64,000 nucleotides of DNA. It comes from Paucibacter sp. PLA-PC-4. GTDB taxonomy: Bacteria; Pseudomonadota; Gammaproteobacteria; Burkholderiales; Burkholderiaceae_C. The position numbers and the translations under genes are program-made. This document shows, one piece after another, positions 38,259 through 46,948 of this stretch. The notes beneath the pieces were generated by a model. The model was given only the letters and a program-made list of their open reading frames with translations, ran no database searches and was not told the origin of the DNA. The DNA lies in contig NZ_JAPFGP010000017.1 of assembly GCF_026241155.1 (NCBI RefSeq), positions 62,001 through 126,000 on the forward strand, given 5' to 3'. How positions within the stretch are numbered: position 1 is the first letter of the stretch; every line of letters starts with the position of its first letter.

Positions 38259-38323
38259 TGCTGGGTCTGATCACCTCGGCCGGCAGTCTGGGACCGCAGG
38301 AGCGGTTGCGACTGCCCTTTTGA
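38246..38323 (+). pseudogene. C-terminal remnant of a malQ gene
   Basis: The plus-strand codons give PARVLGLITSAGSLG and end LRLPF then TGA. The intact malQ ends PARVLGLITAASGRG and LRLPS then TGA. Counting the aligned 25 residues I find 15 identical, with stop codons in register. The rest of the gene is absent. The sequences after the two stops are not alike, so this is not simply a recent tandem duplication. Confidence 0.72.
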
Positions 38324-38431
38324 GGATGGCCTTGGGCGCGCTTTGGTCAGGACTATCAGGGCTGGCCTGCCGGCCGAATGGAATGGGTCTGCGTGTTGCT
38401 ATGAGGCCGTCTCAGGCCAGCACGCCACCCG

Positions 38432-39076
38432 TTACGGTGCCTTGGCGTAGGCGGCCATGAACATCCGAACGGCTTCTTTGAGCAGAGCCTTGTTTTCGCG
38501 GGTGTCGGGCATATCGAGCATCAACAGTCCGCGGATGTGACCATCGCCGAGGAACATCGACAAAAACAGGTCCGCTGCCTGGCGCGGGTGCCTGATGTGC
38601 AGCGCACCCTGTGCGTCAGCACGGCGCAGATAGGCGGCTAGGTCGCTGATCAGTCTGTCGGCCCCTTGCCTGTAGAAGGCCAAACAAGCCTCGTGCTGCG
38701 TTGCTGCAGCGCCGTACAGCGAGCGAAACTGGCCCAGCGCATCTTCCTCACGCGCCAGTGTGAGGAACTGCGCGCCGATTGCCAACAGCGCCTTCCCGGG
38801 CTGCTCCGGATCCAGTGCCTCCACACCAGCCAGCCCGCCCATCACGCGATCGGTGCGGTCCCGGATCACGGCCTCGAACAGTCCTTCTTTCGAGGCGAAG
38901 TGACTGTAGATCGTCATCTTTGAGACGCCAGCTTCGGTGGCGATGGCGTCGACGCTGGCCCGCTCGAAACCTTGCGCATCAAAGTGGCTCCTCGCCGCTT
39001 CCATGATGCGCCTCAGGCGTTCGGGGTCGCGCGGTCGACCGCGACGCGGCGGTGGTGCAACTTTGTCCTCGATCAT
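38432..39076 (-). CDS. TetR-family transcriptional regulator of the efflux operon
   Basis: 214-aa repressor. The N-terminal HTH spans about residues 15-65 (RIMEAARSHFDAQGFERASV, IATEAGVSKMTIYSHFASKE). The C-terminal ligand domain resembles TetR_C_7/AefR-like proteins. The start is the ATG at 39076 (MIEDKVAPPP); the longer frame reads back through the promoter. It is divergent from an RND efflux operon, and the 73 bp between them carry two palindromes overlapping the efflux promoter. Local repression of the pump, released by a pump substrate, is the expected role. Confidence 0.88.
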   Translation of the reverse strand: MIEDKVAPPPRRGRPRDPERLRRIMEAARSHFDAQGFERASVDAIATEAGVSKMTIYSHFASKEGLFEAVIRDRTDRVMGGLAGVEALDPEQPGKALLAIGAQFLTLAREEDALGQFRSLYGAAATQHEACLAFYRQGADRLISDLAAYLRRADAQGALHIRHPRQAADLFLSMFLGDGHIRGLLMLDMPDTRENKALLKEAVRMFMAAYAKAP

Positions 39077-39095
39077 TGGTAACGGTGAATTGTTG

Positions 39096-39112
39096 TACTT
39101 GACAGTCCAGTA
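39096..39112. promoter_or_regulatory. TetR operator candidate 1 (TACTTGAC-A-GTCCAGTA)
   Basis: Arms of 8 bp match at 7 of 8 positions around a single central base. It overlaps the -35 of the efflux promoter and lies 20 bp from the TetR start, so it could control both genes. Confidence 0.55.
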
Positions 39113-39126
39113 TATCTGACTAAACT
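39099..39126 (+). promoter_or_regulatory. Likely sigma-70 promoter of RND efflux operon
   Basis: Consensus TTGACA (39099-39104), 16-nt spacer, TAAACT (39121-39126). The transcript would begin near 39133 and the first gene's ATG is at 39150, giving a very short leader without a clear ribosome binding site. Confidence 0.5.
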
Positions 39127-39129
39127 TAT

Positions 39130-39145
39130 TGTACTTACTAGTACA
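39130..39145. promoter_or_regulatory. TetR operator candidate 2 (TGTACT-N4-AGTACA)
   Basis: Perfect 6-bp arms around TACT, at the predicted transcription start of the efflux operon. Two operators bracketing the promoter fit a TetR-type repressor. Confidence 0.55.
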
Positions 39146-39149
39146 GTAT

Positions 39150-40649
39150 ATGAAGAAAGCTACAACACCCACTACGCGCTGCGGTCCTCAGGCCAGCTCT
39201 CGCTTGATCCGCCTGACGTCGGCCATCGCGGCATTGTTGACTCTGTCGGCTTGCTCTGTGGTGCCTGTGCAGCCCCTGGCGCCGCCAGTGTCACTGTCCG
39301 CCGCATTTACGCAGGCTGGGCCGGCCGCCGCGTCGGCTCAAGGCCTGGATGGCGCATGGTGGGCCGGCTACGGCGATCCGACGCTGACGACGCTGATCGA
39401 GCAGGCTTTGACGGCCAATCAGGATGTGGCGATAGCCCTGCAGCGTGTCGCTCAGGCGCGCGCGGGCCACGATGCCCAGGGCTCTCGTCTGTGGCCCACC
39501 GTGGGTGCACAGGCGTCCGTCTCGCGCAGCGACAGCGGACTGCCCGTGCCGATGAAGCAAGACATGCCCGACACGCGTGCGCTGCGTGCGGGTGTCGACG
39601 TGGCCTGGGAGATCGATCTTGCCGGTGGCGTGCGCGCCGCACGCGACGCGGCGCAGGCTGATGCCGCCGCCGCAAGCGCGGCTGTGAATGGAGTCCGGCT
39701 GCTGGTGGCCAGCGAAGTCGCGCGACAGTACTTCGTGCTGCGCGGTGCCGGGGAGCGGCAACGCATCGTGCAAGCCCTGGCAGCGGCTCAGCGTGAGACA
39801 GCGACCCGCGTGGAGAGCCGCTTTCGAGAAGGCCAGGCCAGCGCCTTCGACCTGGAAAGTGCGCATGCCGAGGCCGACGCGCTCGATGCGCAAGTGCCAG
39901 CGCTGCGGATGTTGGCCGGCATTTCTCAAACGCGACTGGCCGTGCTGTTGGGTCGCAACCCATCGGCGCCTGTGGTCGGCCAGACCGATCTCTTTTCATG
40001 GCCCGACGTGCGGGAGATCGGCACCGGGCAGCCCAGTGAGCTGCTGAGGCGCCGCCCTGATCTGATCGCCGCCGAGGCCCTCGTCGCAGCCCAGACGCTG
40101 CGCGGCACTGAGTCGCGCGCGCAATGGTGGCCCAAGCTCTTTCTGAGCGCGCTCGTCGGTCGCCAGGACTTGCGCTTGAACGCACTGGATCTCGCCCCAG
40201 TGCGTTTTTCCAACGTCGCGCTGGCCTTCGCCGCACCGATCTTCGATGCCGGCCGCATCGACGCCGGAATTCGTGGTCAATCCGCACGGGTCGAGGAGGC
40301 GTTGTTGGCCTGGCAGAGGGCAGTACTGGTGGCCGTGCAGGAGGTTGAGGAAGGCTTGCTCATGCGTACTCAGGACGCCGAGCGCACCGCTGCGTTAGCT
40401 CGCACCGTCGACCACCGCCGCCGCTCGCTGCAGCGAGCACAGTCACTGAAACGCGAAGGTCAGATCGATTTGCTGGTGCTGCTGGATGTGCAGCGCTCCG
40501 TGCTGTCCAGCGAACTCGCACTGTCGGACAGCCGGCTCCAGCAGGTGCTGTCCGAGGTGCGGCTCTACAAGGCCCTGGGTGGCGGGCTCGCGCCAATCCA
40601 GGTCAGCGCCGCCATGACTTCTTCTCTTGCCGTAAGGATGCCCCAGTGA
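39150..40649 (+). CDS. RND efflux outer-membrane lipoprotein (NodT/OprM-like)
   Basis: 499-aa outer-membrane factor that forms the exit duct of a tripartite pump. The signal ends in a lipobox LTLSAC, so Cys should be lipidated. Two OEP repeats follow, with conserved SELLRRRPDLIAAEALVAAQ near residue 300 and the periodic helical segments of the periplasmic barrel. The start ATG 39150 (MKKATT) is preferred over an in-frame upstream codon inside the operator. It is first in a three-gene operon; the usual order places it last. Its stop overlaps the adaptor start. Confidence 0.9.
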   Translation: MKKATTPTTRCGPQASSRLIRLTSAIAALLTLSACSVVPVQPLAPPVSLSAAFTQAGPAAASAQGLDGAWWAGYGDPTLTTLIEQALTANQDVAIALQRVAQARAGHDAQGSRLWPTVGAQASVSRSDSGLPVPMKQDMPDTRALRAGVDVAWEIDLAGGVRAARDAAQADAAAASAAVNGVRLLVASEVARQYFVLRGAGERQRIVQALAAAQRETATRVESRFREGQASAFDLESAHAEADALDAQVPALRMLAGISQTRLAVLLGRNPSAPVVGQTDLFSWPDVREIGTGQPSELLRRRPDLIAAEALVAAQTLRGTESRAQWWPKLFLSALVGRQDLRLNALDLAPVRFSNVALAFAAPIFDAGRIDAGIRGQSARVEEALLAWQRAVLVAVQEVEEGLLMRTQDAERTAALARTVDHRRRSLQRAQSLKREGQIDLLVLLDVQRSVLSSELALSDSRLQQVLSEVRLYKALGGGLAPIQVSAAMTSSLAVRMPQ

Positions 40650-41782
40650 AAAGGACCTTCCCCGCCTTGTCGCTCGCGACCGTTGCCGCAGCCGCCGGCG
40701 CGCTGCTGGCCGCCTGCAGTGAACCGACTGCTCCTATTGCCGTCGTCAGGCCGGTCTTCGTTACCACAGTGACGCAGGCCACGTCTTCGCAAACGCGCTC
40801 GTTCACCGCCGTTGTGCGCGCCCGTGTCGAAACTGATCTTGGATTCCGAGCAGGCGGCAAGGTCGTGGAACGGCTGGTCGAGGTCGGCGACGTCGTTAAG
40901 GCCGGCCAGGCGCTGGCGCGGCTGGACCCGCTCGACTACCAGCTTGCCGAAAGAGCCGCCGCCGACCAGGTGCAAGCAGCATCCGTAGATGCGCAGCAGG
41001 CCGCGTCCGATGAGGCCCGCTTGAGCCGCCTGCTGGCCGATGGCTCAGTGGGCGCTGCCGACCACGAGCGCCAGAAGGCCCGCGCTGACGCAGCTGCAGC
41101 CCGGCTGGAGCTGGCCCGCCGTCAACTTGACCTGGCGCGCAATAGGGAAGGCTACACCTCGCTGGTCGCGCCCTATGCCGGCGTGATCACCGCGCTGCGC
41201 TTCGAGCGCGGTCAGGTGGTGGCCGAAGGCCAGCCGGTGTTGTCTATTGCCCGAGAGGGCGAGCGAGAGATCGTCGCCGACCTGCCGGAGGAATGGGTCG
41301 GTCGGGTACGCGGGCTCACGGCTTGGGCCGCGCCCTGGAACGAAACGACGTCTGCGCTGCGGCTGGTCCTGCGAGGGCTCTCTCCTGTAGCCAATGCGCA
41401 GGCCCGGACCTTTCGCGTGCGCTACGCCGCAGCCCCGGAATCGCGTGCCGCAGCCGCTGCCCTGCCACTGGGAAGCACGCTGCAGCTGAACTTGTCTGGA
41501 AAGCCCGTCGGCCCGGCATCAGCGATGTTGCCAGTCACCGCGCTGGTGAAGGCTAGCGGGTCGGCAGGCGTCTGGGTGCTGAATGCCAAGGGGTCGGGTC
41601 TGGTCTTCAATCCAGTTCAGGTGGTGCGCGTGGATGACGCCACCGTGCATGTCTCCGGCCTGGCCCTTGGCAGCCGTGTCGTCAGCGTAGGTGCTCAGAA
41701 GCTGGATGCTGGCACCGCAGTTCGCGCCATCGAACGCACACCCGAAGCCGCCCCGGCTGCCATGACAAAGAGCAGCTCATGA
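40646..41782 (+). CDS. RND efflux periplasmic adaptor (membrane fusion lipoprotein)
   Basis: 378-aa adaptor bridging the inner-membrane pump and the outer-membrane duct. A GTG start overlaps the preceding stop (GTGA). The signal ends in a lipobox LLAAC. The lipoyl-like hairpin halves are FRAGGKVVERLVEVGDVVKAGQALARLD and YTSLVAPYAGVITALRFERGQVV, separated by an alpha-helical hairpin rich in Ala/Gln. A beta-barrel and membrane-proximal domain follow. Its stop overlaps the pump start (ATGA), so the three subunits are probably made in step. Confidence 0.92.
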   Translation: MKRTFPALSLATVAAAAGALLAACSEPTAPIAVVRPVFVTTVTQATSSQTRSFTAVVRARVETDLGFRAGGKVVERLVEVGDVVKAGQALARLDPLDYQLAERAAADQVQAASVDAQQAASDEARLSRLLADGSVGAADHERQKARADAAAARLELARRQLDLARNREGYTSLVAPYAGVITALRFERGQVVAEGQPVLSIAREGEREIVADLPEEWVGRVRGLTAWAAPWNETTSALRLVLRGLSPVANAQARTFRVRYAAAPESRAAAAALPLGSTLQLNLSGKPVGPASAMLPVTALVKASGSAGVWVLNAKGSGLVFNPVQVVRVDDATVHVSGLALGSRVVSVGAQKLDAGTAVRAIERTPEAAPAAMTKSSS

Positions 41783-44700
41783 AACGCTTCAATCTCTCGG
41801 AATGGGCCGTCACTCATCGACCGATGGTGTTGTTCCTGCTCATCGCGACACTGATTGTCGGCGGTCTGTCCTTCAGCCGGCTGGGCCGCCTGGAGGATCC
41901 GAACTTCGACGTGCCGCAGATGACAGCCATCGTTGTGTGGCCTGGCGCCACCTCGCAGGACGTGCAGGACCAGGTGCTCAACCGCATCGAGCGCAGGCTG
42001 CAGGAGCTGGATCAGTTTGAGTACGTGCGCAGCTTCGCGCGCCAGGGCTACGGTGGTATCACGCTGTGGATGAAGGGCGGCAGCAGCACGAAGGAGCTGG
42101 AAAACGCCTGGTACCAGGTGCGCAAAAAGATCGGCGATGTGCGCCAGGAATTTCCGGACGGCGTGCGTGGGCCTTTCTTCAACGACGAGTACAACGACCG
42201 CTACAGCGTGCTCTATGCGCTGAGTGCTCCCGACCTTTCGATGGCCGAGTTGCTCGTTGTCACTGAGGACGTGAAGCGGCGCATCCAGGGCGTGACCGGT
42301 GCGGCCAAGGTCGATGTGCTGGGCAAGCAGGCCGAGCGTGTGTATGTGGAGCTGTCCACGCGACGGCTGGCGGCGCTTGGCATCGCGCCGACGGCGGTGT
42401 TTGATTCGCTGGCGCGCCAGAATCTTGTCGCCCCTGCCGGTTCGTCGGATGCGACTCACGACCGTGTGCAGGTTCGGGTGGACGGTCGTTTGCACAGCGC
42501 CTCAGATGTCGCCAACGTGACGATCGAGGTGGGCGGTCAGCTGCTGCGGCTCGCTGACATCGCGACCGTTCGCTCCGGCTACGAGGAGCCGCCGGGCATG
42601 ACCATCCGCCACAACGGTGTGCCGGTGCTGGCCATCGGCGTGACGATGCAAGGCAACGGCAATGTGCTGGACTTCGGGCGCGCACTCGACCAGCGGGTGG
42701 CGCAGTTGCGTCAGGAGCTGCCGGTGGGCGTGCAGATCGAGCAGTACGCGGATCAGCCCCGCGTGGTAGCGGAGTCGGTCTGGGAGTTCGAGCGCGTTTT
42801 TCTTGAGGCGCTTGCCATCGTGCTCGCCGTGTCGTTCTTGTTCCTGGGCTGGCGCACTGGCATCGTGGTGGCTGCGTCGGTGCCGCTGGTGCTCGGATTA
42901 GTCGCTGCCGTCATGTATGCCGCAGGCTGGAATCTTGATCGCATCTCGCTTGGCGCACTGATCATCGCGCTCGGATTGTTGGTGGACGACGCCATCATTG
43001 CGGTGGAGATGATGGTGGTGAAGCTGGAGCAAGGATGGGATCGGATGCGTGCGGCGACGTATGTCTACACGTCCACCGCATTCCCCATGCTCACCGGCAC
43101 GCTGATCACGGCAGCTGGGTTCATGCCGGTGGGGTTTGCAAAGTCGATCGCTGGTCAGTATGCGGGCGGCATCTTCTGGATCGTGGGTGTGGCACTCGTG
43201 CTGTCCTGGGTTGTCGCAGTGGTCTTTACGCCCTACCTGGGCATGCTGCTGCTGCCTAAGAACCTGGCAGCCGGCGGCCATCACGACGTCTACGATCGGC
43301 CTGTATACCGCCGGCTGCGCAAGGTCGTGGACTGGGCGGTACAGCGCCGGGCGTTGGTGCTGGCGCTCACAGTGTTGGCCTTCGTTGTCGCAGGCGCCGG
43401 CATGCTGAAGGTACAGCAGCAGTTCTTCCCCACCGCTTCACGGCCGGAACTCTTGGTGGATCTGCGGCTTCGCGAGGGCGCCTCGTTCGCTGCCACCTCC
43501 GCCCAAGTCAAGCTGCTCGAGGCGCGACTGGCGAAGGACCCGGACATTGAGTTCTTCACCGCCTATACGGGCGCCGGCACGCCGCGCTTTTATCTGTCGA
43601 TTCAGCCGGAGTTGCCCAATCCAGGCTTTGCCCAGTTTGTTGTCAAGACGGCGGGCATCGAGCAGCGTGAACGCGTGCGCACCCGACTGAGGGAGCTATT
43701 CGAGAAAGGCGAGGCCTTGCCCGACGTCCAGGCGCGCGTGCAGCGTCTGGAGTTCGGCCCGCCGGTGGGTTTTCCGGTCCAGTTCCGCGTCATCGGGCCT
43801 GACAAAGCGCAGGTTCGTGAGATCGCCTATCGCGTGCGCGATACAGTGCGCGAGAGCCCCTTGGTGCGTGACACGCAGCTGGATTGGAACGAGCAGGTCC
43901 GCTCGGTGCAGATTCACGTCGATCAGGACAAGGCCAAGCTGCTCGGGCTGACCAGTGCGGACATCCAGAGTCTGGTCCAGACGACGCTTGACGGTGCGAC
44001 GGTCACGCAGATACGCCGCGGTGAAGAGCTGGTCGACGTCGTGGTGCGGGCGACTCCCGAGGAACGTAAGAACATCGGTGGCCTGGGTGACCTGCAAGTG
44101 TTCACGCGCGGCGGCGTCACTGTGCCGCTATCGCAGCTGGCGCGCATCGAGCCGGGCTTCGAAGAGCCGGTGCTGTGGCGACGCAACCGCGAAATGGCCC
44201 TCACCGTGCGCAGTGATGTTGTCGATGGCGTACAGGGCCCCCATGCTACGGCGCAGATCCGGCCGTCGCTCCAAACCCTCATCGACAGCCTGCCGCCGGG
44301 GTACCGCATCGAAGAAGGCGGTGCCATCGAAGAGAGCGACAAGGCCAACAAGGCCTTGTTCGCGGTGTTTCCGATCATGTTCGCCGTGATGCTGACCCTG
44401 TTGATGATCCAACTACAGAGTTTCTCGCGGCTGCTGATCGTGTTCCTGACCGGCCCGCTGGCGCTGATCGGCGTGGTGCCGGCATTGCTGCTGTTCCAGG
44501 CGCCGTTCGGCTTTGTCGCCCTGCTGGGCGTGATTGCGCTGGGCGGGATGATCATGCGTAATTCCATCATTCTCGTCGATCAGATCGATCAGGACATCGC
44601 GCGAGGCGTCGCGCCGTGGACCGCCATCGTCGACGCCACGGTGCGGCGCTCGCGACCGGTGGTGCTGACGGCTGCCGCAGCCGTGCTGGCGATGATCCCG

Positions 44701-44874
44701 TTGTCGCGCAGTGTCTTCTGGGGACCGATGGCCATCTCGATCATGGGTGGCCTCATCGTCGCCACAGCGCTCACCCTTGTCTTCGTGCCGGCACTGTACG
44801 CCGCGTGGTTCCGTGTCCGGCGCGACAGCCCGGCCTTGGTGCCCACCACGGCGGCAATGACGGCCTCCGCTTGA
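41779..44874 (+). CDS. RND-family efflux pump permease
   Basis: 1031-aa inner-membrane proton antiporter with 12 membrane segments and two large periplasmic loops. The N-terminus FNLSEWAVTHRPMVLFLLIATLIVGG and the proton-relay segment LGLLVDDAIIAVEMMVVKLE (paired Asp in TM4) are typical. Further motifs are WPGATSQDVQDQVLNRIE and GVIALGGMIMRNSIILVDQID. The pattern is closer to the multidrug/solvent-type subfamily lacking the AcrB-specific extended loop than to heavy-metal pumps. Substrates cannot be read from sequence. Last gene of the tripartite operon. Confidence 0.93.
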   Translation: MKRFNLSEWAVTHRPMVLFLLIATLIVGGLSFSRLGRLEDPNFDVPQMTAIVVWPGATSQDVQDQVLNRIERRLQELDQFEYVRSFARQGYGGITLWMKGGSSTKELENAWYQVRKKIGDVRQEFPDGVRGPFFNDEYNDRYSVLYALSAPDLSMAELLVVTEDVKRRIQGVTGAAKVDVLGKQAERVYVELSTRRLAALGIAPTAVFDSLARQNLVAPAGSSDATHDRVQVRVDGRLHSASDVANVTIEVGGQLLRLADIATVRSGYEEPPGMTIRHNGVPVLAIGVTMQGNGNVLDFGRALDQRVAQLRQELPVGVQIEQYADQPRVVAESVWEFERVFLEALAIVLAVSFLFLGWRTGIVVAASVPLVLGLVAAVMYAAGWNLDRISLGALIIALGLLVDDAIIAVEMMVVKLEQGWDRMRAATYVYTSTAFPMLTGTLITAAGFMPVGFAKSIAGQYAGGIFWIVGVALVLSWVVAVVFTPYLGMLLLPKNLAAGGHHDVYDRPVYRRLRKVVDWAVQRRALVLALTVLAFVVAGAGMLKVQQQFFPTASRPELLVDLRLREGASFAATSAQVKLLEARLAKDPDIEFFTAYTGAGTPRFYLSIQPELPNPGFAQFVVKTAGIEQRERVRTRLRELFEKGEALPDVQARVQRLEFGPPVGFPVQFRVIGPDKAQVREIAYRVRDTVRESPLVRDTQLDWNEQVRSVQIHVDQDKAKLLGLTSADIQSLVQTTLDGATVTQIRRGEELVDVVVRATPEERKNIGGLGDLQVFTRGGVTVPLSQLARIEPGFEEPVLWRRNREMALTVRSDVVDGVQGPHATAQIRPSLQTLIDSLPPGYRIEEGGAIEESDKANKALFAVFPIMFAVMLTLLMIQLQSFSRLLIVFLTGPLALIGVVPALLLFQAPFGFVALLGVIALGGMIMRNSIILVDQIDQDIARGVAPWTAIVDATVRRSRPVVLTAAAAVLAMIPLSRSVFWGPMAISIMGGLIVATALTLVFVPALYAAWFRVRRDSPALVPTTAAMTASA

Positions 44875-44960
44875 AGGATAGACACCCCGCGATTCGATGT
44901 CCAAAGCAGGCATTGGTAATGGCCTGTCACTGGCAGATTAACGGAGAAAGTGAGATATCA

Positions 44961-45782
44961 ATGTCAACATTTCAAAACCAGCAGCCCGTGGCCATGGTCA
45001 CTGGGGCGACGGCAGGCATCGGTGCGGCCACCGTCCAAGCGCTGCATGCCGCCGGCTATCGCGTTTTCGGGACCTACCTTCGGCCCCCTATGACGAGGCT
45101 ACCCGGCATCGACTACGTGGCCTGCGACGTGACCGAAGACCGGAAGGTTGAAGCGGCGGTGCGTGAGGTGCTTGCCAAGACTGGCCGTATCGATCTGCTG
45201 GTCAACAACGCAGGCGTTGGCTTGATCGGCGCTGCGGAGGAGTCTTCGCTCGAACAAGCCCGGTCCGTGTTTGATGTCAACATCTTCGGCGTGATTCGAA
45301 TGACCAACGCTGTTCTGCCCGCGATGCGCCAGCAGCGGTCGGGCCGCATCGTCAACATCAGCTCGTTGATGGGCCTGATTCCCGCGCCCTTCATGGCGCT
45401 GTACTCGTCGAGCAAACATGCGGTGGAGGGCTACTCGCAGTCGCTCGACCACGAGCTCAGAGTCAGCGGAATCAGGGTCGTTCTCATCGAACCGAGCTAC
45501 ACGCGTACCGCGTTCGAGAGCAAGGCCATGATGGCCGACCGGAAGAGCGAGCACTATGCGCTGGCACGCGCGAACGCTGAAGCCGTGATGAGTGCGGAGA
45601 CTGCGAGAGCCAACCCACCGGAAGTCGTGGCCGAGACGGTGGTCGCCGCCGCTACGGCTGCGAAGCCGCAACTGCGCTACGCCGCTGGTCGCGACGCAGC
45701 AACGGTCAGCCTGCTCAGGCGCTTTGTGCCGACCTCGGCATTTGACAGGAGTTTGCGAAAGCGGATGCGGATGCCCGCATAG
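44961..45782 (+). CDS. Short-chain dehydrogenase/reductase
   Basis: 273-aa classical SDR. Cofactor motif AMVTGATAGIGAATVQAL, NNAGVG, catalytic Ser in IVNISSLMG and YSSSKHA (YxxxK). The start is the ATG at 44961 (MSTFQN) preceded by a GGAGAAAGTGAG stretch; the longer open frame reads antisense-like sequence in the pump gene. It is 86 bp after the RND pump, with its own purine-rich leader, and convergent with a LysR gene. An oxidoreductase of unknown substrate; similar proteins are often annotated as oxidoreductases of the steroid/retinol-like SDR group. Confidence 0.9.
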   Translation: MSTFQNQQPVAMVTGATAGIGAATVQALHAAGYRVFGTYLRPPMTRLPGIDYVACDVTEDRKVEAAVREVLAKTGRIDLLVNNAGVGLIGAAEESSLEQARSVFDVNIFGVIRMTNAVLPAMRQQRSGRIVNISSLMGLIPAPFMALYSSSKHAVEGYSQSLDHELRVSGIRVVLIEPSYTRTAFESKAMMADRKSEHYALARANAEAVMSAETARANPPEVVAETVVAAATAAKPQLRYAAGRDAATVSLLRRFVPTSAFDRSLRKRMRMPA

Positions 45783-45894
45783 GCAAGGCAAGTTGGTCTG
45801 GGACTTGTCCAGGGAGACAGAGGGAAATCGGCCTAGAGCATCCACCCTACACACCTTTGCGCCCCACATGGTTCGGCCGCTTGAACTGGTCGAG

Positions 45895-46800
45895 CTACCG
45901 GGCATCGTTTGCGTCGAAGCGTAGGGCCTTGAGCACCAGGGTAAAGGCTGGCGACGGCTGCCGGCGACTCGGGTAGTACAAGTGGTAGCCAGCGAAGGGC
46001 GGACACCAGTCTTCCAGCACGCGCACCAAGCTGCCATCGAGTAGATGCCGGCCTAGCTCGTCTTCAGGCAACAGACTGATGCCCAGCCCCGCAAGCGCCG
46101 CGTCGACCTGTGGCGGTGCCGTGTTGAAGATCAGCGGACCGTCCACACGCACGTTCACCTGTTTGCCGCGCCTGCTGAAGTCCCAGACGTAGAGACCGCC
46201 GGAGGTCGGCATGCGCTGGTTGATACAGCGATGCGATGTGAGGTCCTGGGGCGTCTTTGGCTTCGGGTGATGCTCGAAGTAGCCCGGCGATGCCACCACT
46301 GCCATGCGCAGCGGCGGCCCTATCGGAACCGCGATCATGTCCTTGTCTATCGTGCTGCCCAGACGCACGCCCGCATCGAATCGGTCGGCGACGATGTCGC
46401 GAAACCCATAGTTCATGTCGAACTCGAGCGTGATGTCGGGATATTTGTGCAGCAAGGGCTCGAGTTTTGGCATCAGCACGGTGCGCAGCACGTTGTCACC
46501 GCAGGTGATGCGCACGGTTCCAGCCGGCTTGTCGCGCAGCGCGGTGAGCGCATCGAGTTCGGCTTCTATTTCGTCGAAGCGGTGGCCGATGGCCTGGGCC
46601 AGGCGATCACCCGCCGCGGTCGGCGCGACGCTGCGCGTGGTGCGCGTAAGCAGGCGGATCTGCAGCCGATCTTCCAGACCTCGGATGGCTTGGCTCAGCG
46701 CAGATTGGGTGACGCCCAGCGTTGCAGCGGCTCGGGTGAAGCTTCCTTCGCGGGCCACGGTCACGAAAGCGAGAAGGTCGTTGAGATTTCGTCTGGCCAT
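45895..46800 (-). CDS. LysR-family transcriptional regulator
   Basis: 301-aa regulator. HTH DLLAFVTVAREGSFTRAAATLG and VTQSALSQAIRGLEDRL; effector domain with VRITCGDNVLRTVLMPKL and the WDFSRRGKQVNVRVDGPLIF segment common in the group that regulates neighbouring oxidoreductases. It is divergent from the Tat-exported hydrolase with about 150 bp between, so that gene and the ones following it are the likely targets. Confidence 0.9.
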   Translation of the reverse strand: MARRNLNDLLAFVTVAREGSFTRAAATLGVTQSALSQAIRGLEDRLQIRLLTRTTRSVAPTAAGDRLAQAIGHRFDEIEAELDALTALRDKPAGTVRITCGDNVLRTVLMPKLEPLLHKYPDITLEFDMNYGFRDIVADRFDAGVRLGSTIDKDMIAVPIGPPLRMAVVASPGYFEHHPKPKTPQDLTSHRCINQRMPTSGGLYVWDFSRRGKQVNVRVDGPLIFNTAPPQVDAALAGLGISLLPEDELGRHLLDGSLVRVLEDWCPPFAGYHLYYPSRRQPSPAFTLVLKALRFDANDAR

Positions 46801-46948
46801 CGGTGTTTCATCTGGTTTGATTAGTCCACCTTATAAACGGAATAAGCATCCATCACCTAGTCAAGGTCTCCAAGCGCAGCCAGACTTCGTGCCATTCCAG
46901 CAATGCACTCACCGGACACGCCGTATGGCTGATTCAAGAAGCACAGAC

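Larger units (their letters stand above)
37926..38431. other. Gene-poor region with two gene remnants
   Basis: 506 bp between the cyclase gene and the TetR gene. The middle holds the 3' remnant of a Bug gene (minus) joined head to head to the 3' remnant of a malQ gene (plus). The flanks 37926-38059 and 38324-38431 show nothing recognisable. Confidence 0.6.
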
